A DNA stretch of 64,000 bases, taken from positions 186,001 through 250,000 of the forward strand of contig JAXGLD010000001.1 in assembly GCA_040769385.1 (NCBI GenBank), read 5' to 3'. The notes under the pieces are model-generated. The model had not been told where the DNA came from. It did no database searches and saw only the letters and a program-made list of their open reading frames with translations. A program made the translations under genes and the position numbers. The DNA comes from PHAA01 sp022706565. Its GTDB lineage: Bacteria > Bacillota > Syntrophomonadia > Syntrophomonadales > Syntrophomonadaceae. Positions 62,458 through 64,000 of the stretch are shown here, one piece after another (position 1 is the stretch's first letter; every line of letters starts with the position of its first letter).

Positions 62458-62656
62458 TTTCTATTCCCCCTCAGTATCTCGACACATTGCCGGTATGTAT
62501 ACCCATCTGCCATATATTATATCCTACTGGAAGGATTGTGGCTCGCCTTCTTGGCGGTTTCGGCACGACGCCTGGTTTCTGTCTCCTTACGTCACATTTT
62601 ATTCCCGCCCCAGTTCCGCTACAATAAGGAATATGAATAACGGGGAGGATTAGGAA

Positions 62657-63958
62657 TTGGACTACCTGCTGCCCATAATGATGCTAGGTCTGATCGTGAT
62701 TTCACTATTCATAGTGGTACAGCTGCGGTCGGTCAGTCAACAGCAGGCGCAACTTGACCAAAGGCTGGCGCTTCTGGAGAAAAGCCAGGAAAATGCCTGG
62801 GCGGCTTGGCGTGCAGATCTTTCTGCCCTACGCACTGAATCAGCCGGCCAGGCCCGCCAGGGACGCGAGGAATTGAGCCACAGCCTGCGCATGTTCGAAG
62901 ATTCGCTGTTGAGCCAGGTGAACCAGGCGGCCCACCTGCAAAAGAGTCAATTGGGCCTTTTCGGCGAGCAGATCGACCGTTTGGCCTCCGGTAATGAAGC
63001 CCGGCTGGAACAGATGCGGGTCACGGTGGAGAACCGTCTCAAGGAGTTACAAGAGGACAACAACCAGAAGCTGGAGAAGATGCGCCAGACAGTAGACGAG
63101 AAACTGCATACTTCGCTGGAAACTAGGTTGGGCGAGTCCTTCAAGCTGGTCAGTGATCGTCTGGAAATGGTCCATAAAGGGCTGGGCGAAATGCAGTCGC
63201 TGGCGGCGGGGGTGGGCGACCTTAAGAAAGTGCTTACCAACGTCAAAACTCGGGGAATCTGGGGCGAAATCCAGTTGGGCAATATTCTCGAACAAGTCCT
63301 CAGTCCGGAGCAGTATGCCTGCAACGTGGTCACCCGGCCCGGCAGCAATGAACGGGTGGAATTCGCTATCCGTCTGCCCGGTCAGAACCAGGGCGAGGGT
63401 GAGATATGGCTGCCTATCGATGCCAAATTCCCGCAAGAGGATTATCTGCGCCTGATCGAAGCCAGCGAGCAGGGACTGCCTGAAAAGGTGGAGGAGGCCG
63501 GGCGCCAGCTGGAGAAGCGCATCCGCGCTGAAGCCCGCATGGTACAAGAGAAGTATCTGGCTCCGCCCTATACCACCGATTTCGGCATCATCTTCCTGCC
63601 TACCGAGAGCCTTTATGCGGAAGTGGTCCGCCGGCCTGGATTTCTGGCGGCTTTACAGAACGAATTACGGGTGCTGGTGACCGGACCCAGCACCATGGTG
63701 GCCCTGCTAAACAGCCTGTCGGTGGGCTTCCGTACGCTCATAATAGAACAGCGTACCAGCGAGGTCTGGGATCTGCTGGGAGCGGTCAAGTCTGAGTTCG
63801 GCAATTTTGGAGATATTCTGGACAAGACCAAAAAGAAACTGCAGGAGGCCAGCAACACCATAGACAGTGCTTCCCGGCGCTCTCGCAACATCGAGAAGAA
63901 ACTGCGGGCGGTACAGGAACTGCCATTGTCCGGTGGCATGGATGATATGCACCCATAG
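62657..63958 (+). CDS. rmuC: RmuC-family protein
   Basis: A 433-residue protein linked to DNA recombination and inversion control. An N-terminal membrane helix (about residues 3-22) is followed by a long coiled-coil (about 25-170) and the RmuC nuclease-like core, with KTRGIWGEIQLGNILEQ, LPIDAKFPQEDYLR (PD-(D/E)xK-like Asp..Lys), IFLPTESLYAEV and LNSLSVGFRTL. It starts at TTG after GGGGAGG. Its last codons lie at the window end, followed by 42 non-coding bases. Confidence 0.9.
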   Translation: MDYLLPIMMLGLIVISLFIVVQLRSVSQQQAQLDQRLALLEKSQENAWAAWRADLSALRTESAGQARQGREELSHSLRMFEDSLLSQVNQAAHLQKSQLGLFGEQIDRLASGNEARLEQMRVTVENRLKELQEDNNQKLEKMRQTVDEKLHTSLETRLGESFKLVSDRLEMVHKGLGEMQSLAAGVGDLKKVLTNVKTRGIWGEIQLGNILEQVLSPEQYACNVVTRPGSNERVEFAIRLPGQNQGEGEIWLPIDAKFPQEDYLRLIEASEQGLPEKVEEAGRQLEKRIRAEARMVQEKYLAPPYTTDFGIIFLPTESLYAEVVRRPGFLAALQNELRVLVTGPSTMVALLNSLSVGFRTLIIEQRTSEVWDLLGAVKSEFGNFGDILDKTKKKLQEASNTIDSASRRSRNIEKKLRAVQELPLSGGMDDMHP

Positions 63959-64000
63959 GCCAATGAAAGAACAGTATAGGAAATCAGGGGGTCCCGATCC

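Noticed and set aside
1..64000. CRISPR arrays, prophage, intact IS elements, rRNA or tRNA genes
   Set aside because: I looked for regularly spaced repeats, transposase motifs and cloverleaf patterns in the gene-free stretches and found none convincing.

Overview
The window reads as one chromosome segment of an anaerobic, Gram-positive-type bacterium of the Clostridia, most likely near the Syntrophomonadales or peptococcal lineages. I infer this from a T-box leader on a branched-chain amino acid operon, strong AGGAGG ribosome binding sites, frequent GTG and TTG starts, an S-layer-homology protein, a butyryl-CoA-dehydrogenase-type acyl-CoA dehydrogenase, and an 11-subunit complex I without NuoE, NuoF or NuoG. 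The assignment is not proved. I see no rRNA or tRNA gene, CRISPR array, prophage or intact insertion sequence. Base composition looks even throughout, so this is mostly core genome.

Layout. 1-8.2 kb: an SLH protein carrying a chagasin-like inhibitor domain, a DUF1648 membrane protein, a CCA-adding enzyme, an aconitase-family hydratase, LarE, and a Cys/Met-metabolism PLP enzyme. 8.3-13.2 kb: agmatine-to-putrescine enzymes (aguB, aguA), TcdA and a UbiB-type kinase. 13.3-15.1 kb: a metal/thiol locus on the minus strand with a CadC-type repressor and its operator, a long palindrome, two small HMA-domain proteins and a YuzD-like thioredoxin-fold protein. The second HMA gene has an in-frame TGA exactly where the first metal-binding cysteine should be, followed by a SECIS-like hairpin. 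It is the best candidate for something unusual here, a very small selenoprotein.

15.4-25.7 kb: nuoABCDHIJKLMN on the plus strand, with tight or overlapping junctions. NuoI carries a long C-terminal extension containing a duplicated 64-residue module. 25.7-45.7 kb: mostly single genes and short operons: Ndk, an aminotransferase, a GGDEF/EAL protein, a lipoprotein, a membrane glycosyltransferase, HAD phosphatases, DedA, a zinc-ribbon protein, acyl-CoA dehydrogenase, a MoxR ATPase-VWA-deoxynucleoside kinase operon, a BaiN/HI0933-type flavoprotein, a sugar nucleotidyltransferase and a DUF4489 protein.

45.8-57.4 kb: a minus-strand branched-chain operon read from a T-box: ilvD, (terminator and possible second promoter), ilvB, ilvN, ilvC, leuA, leuC, leuD, leuB, cimA. 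It covers valine and leucine synthesis and the citramalate entry to isoleucine. 57.4-64 kb: a large protein of unknown function, a 49-residue small protein, a secreted beta-propeller protein, a dUTPase-family protein lacking the usual C-terminal motif, and RmuC.
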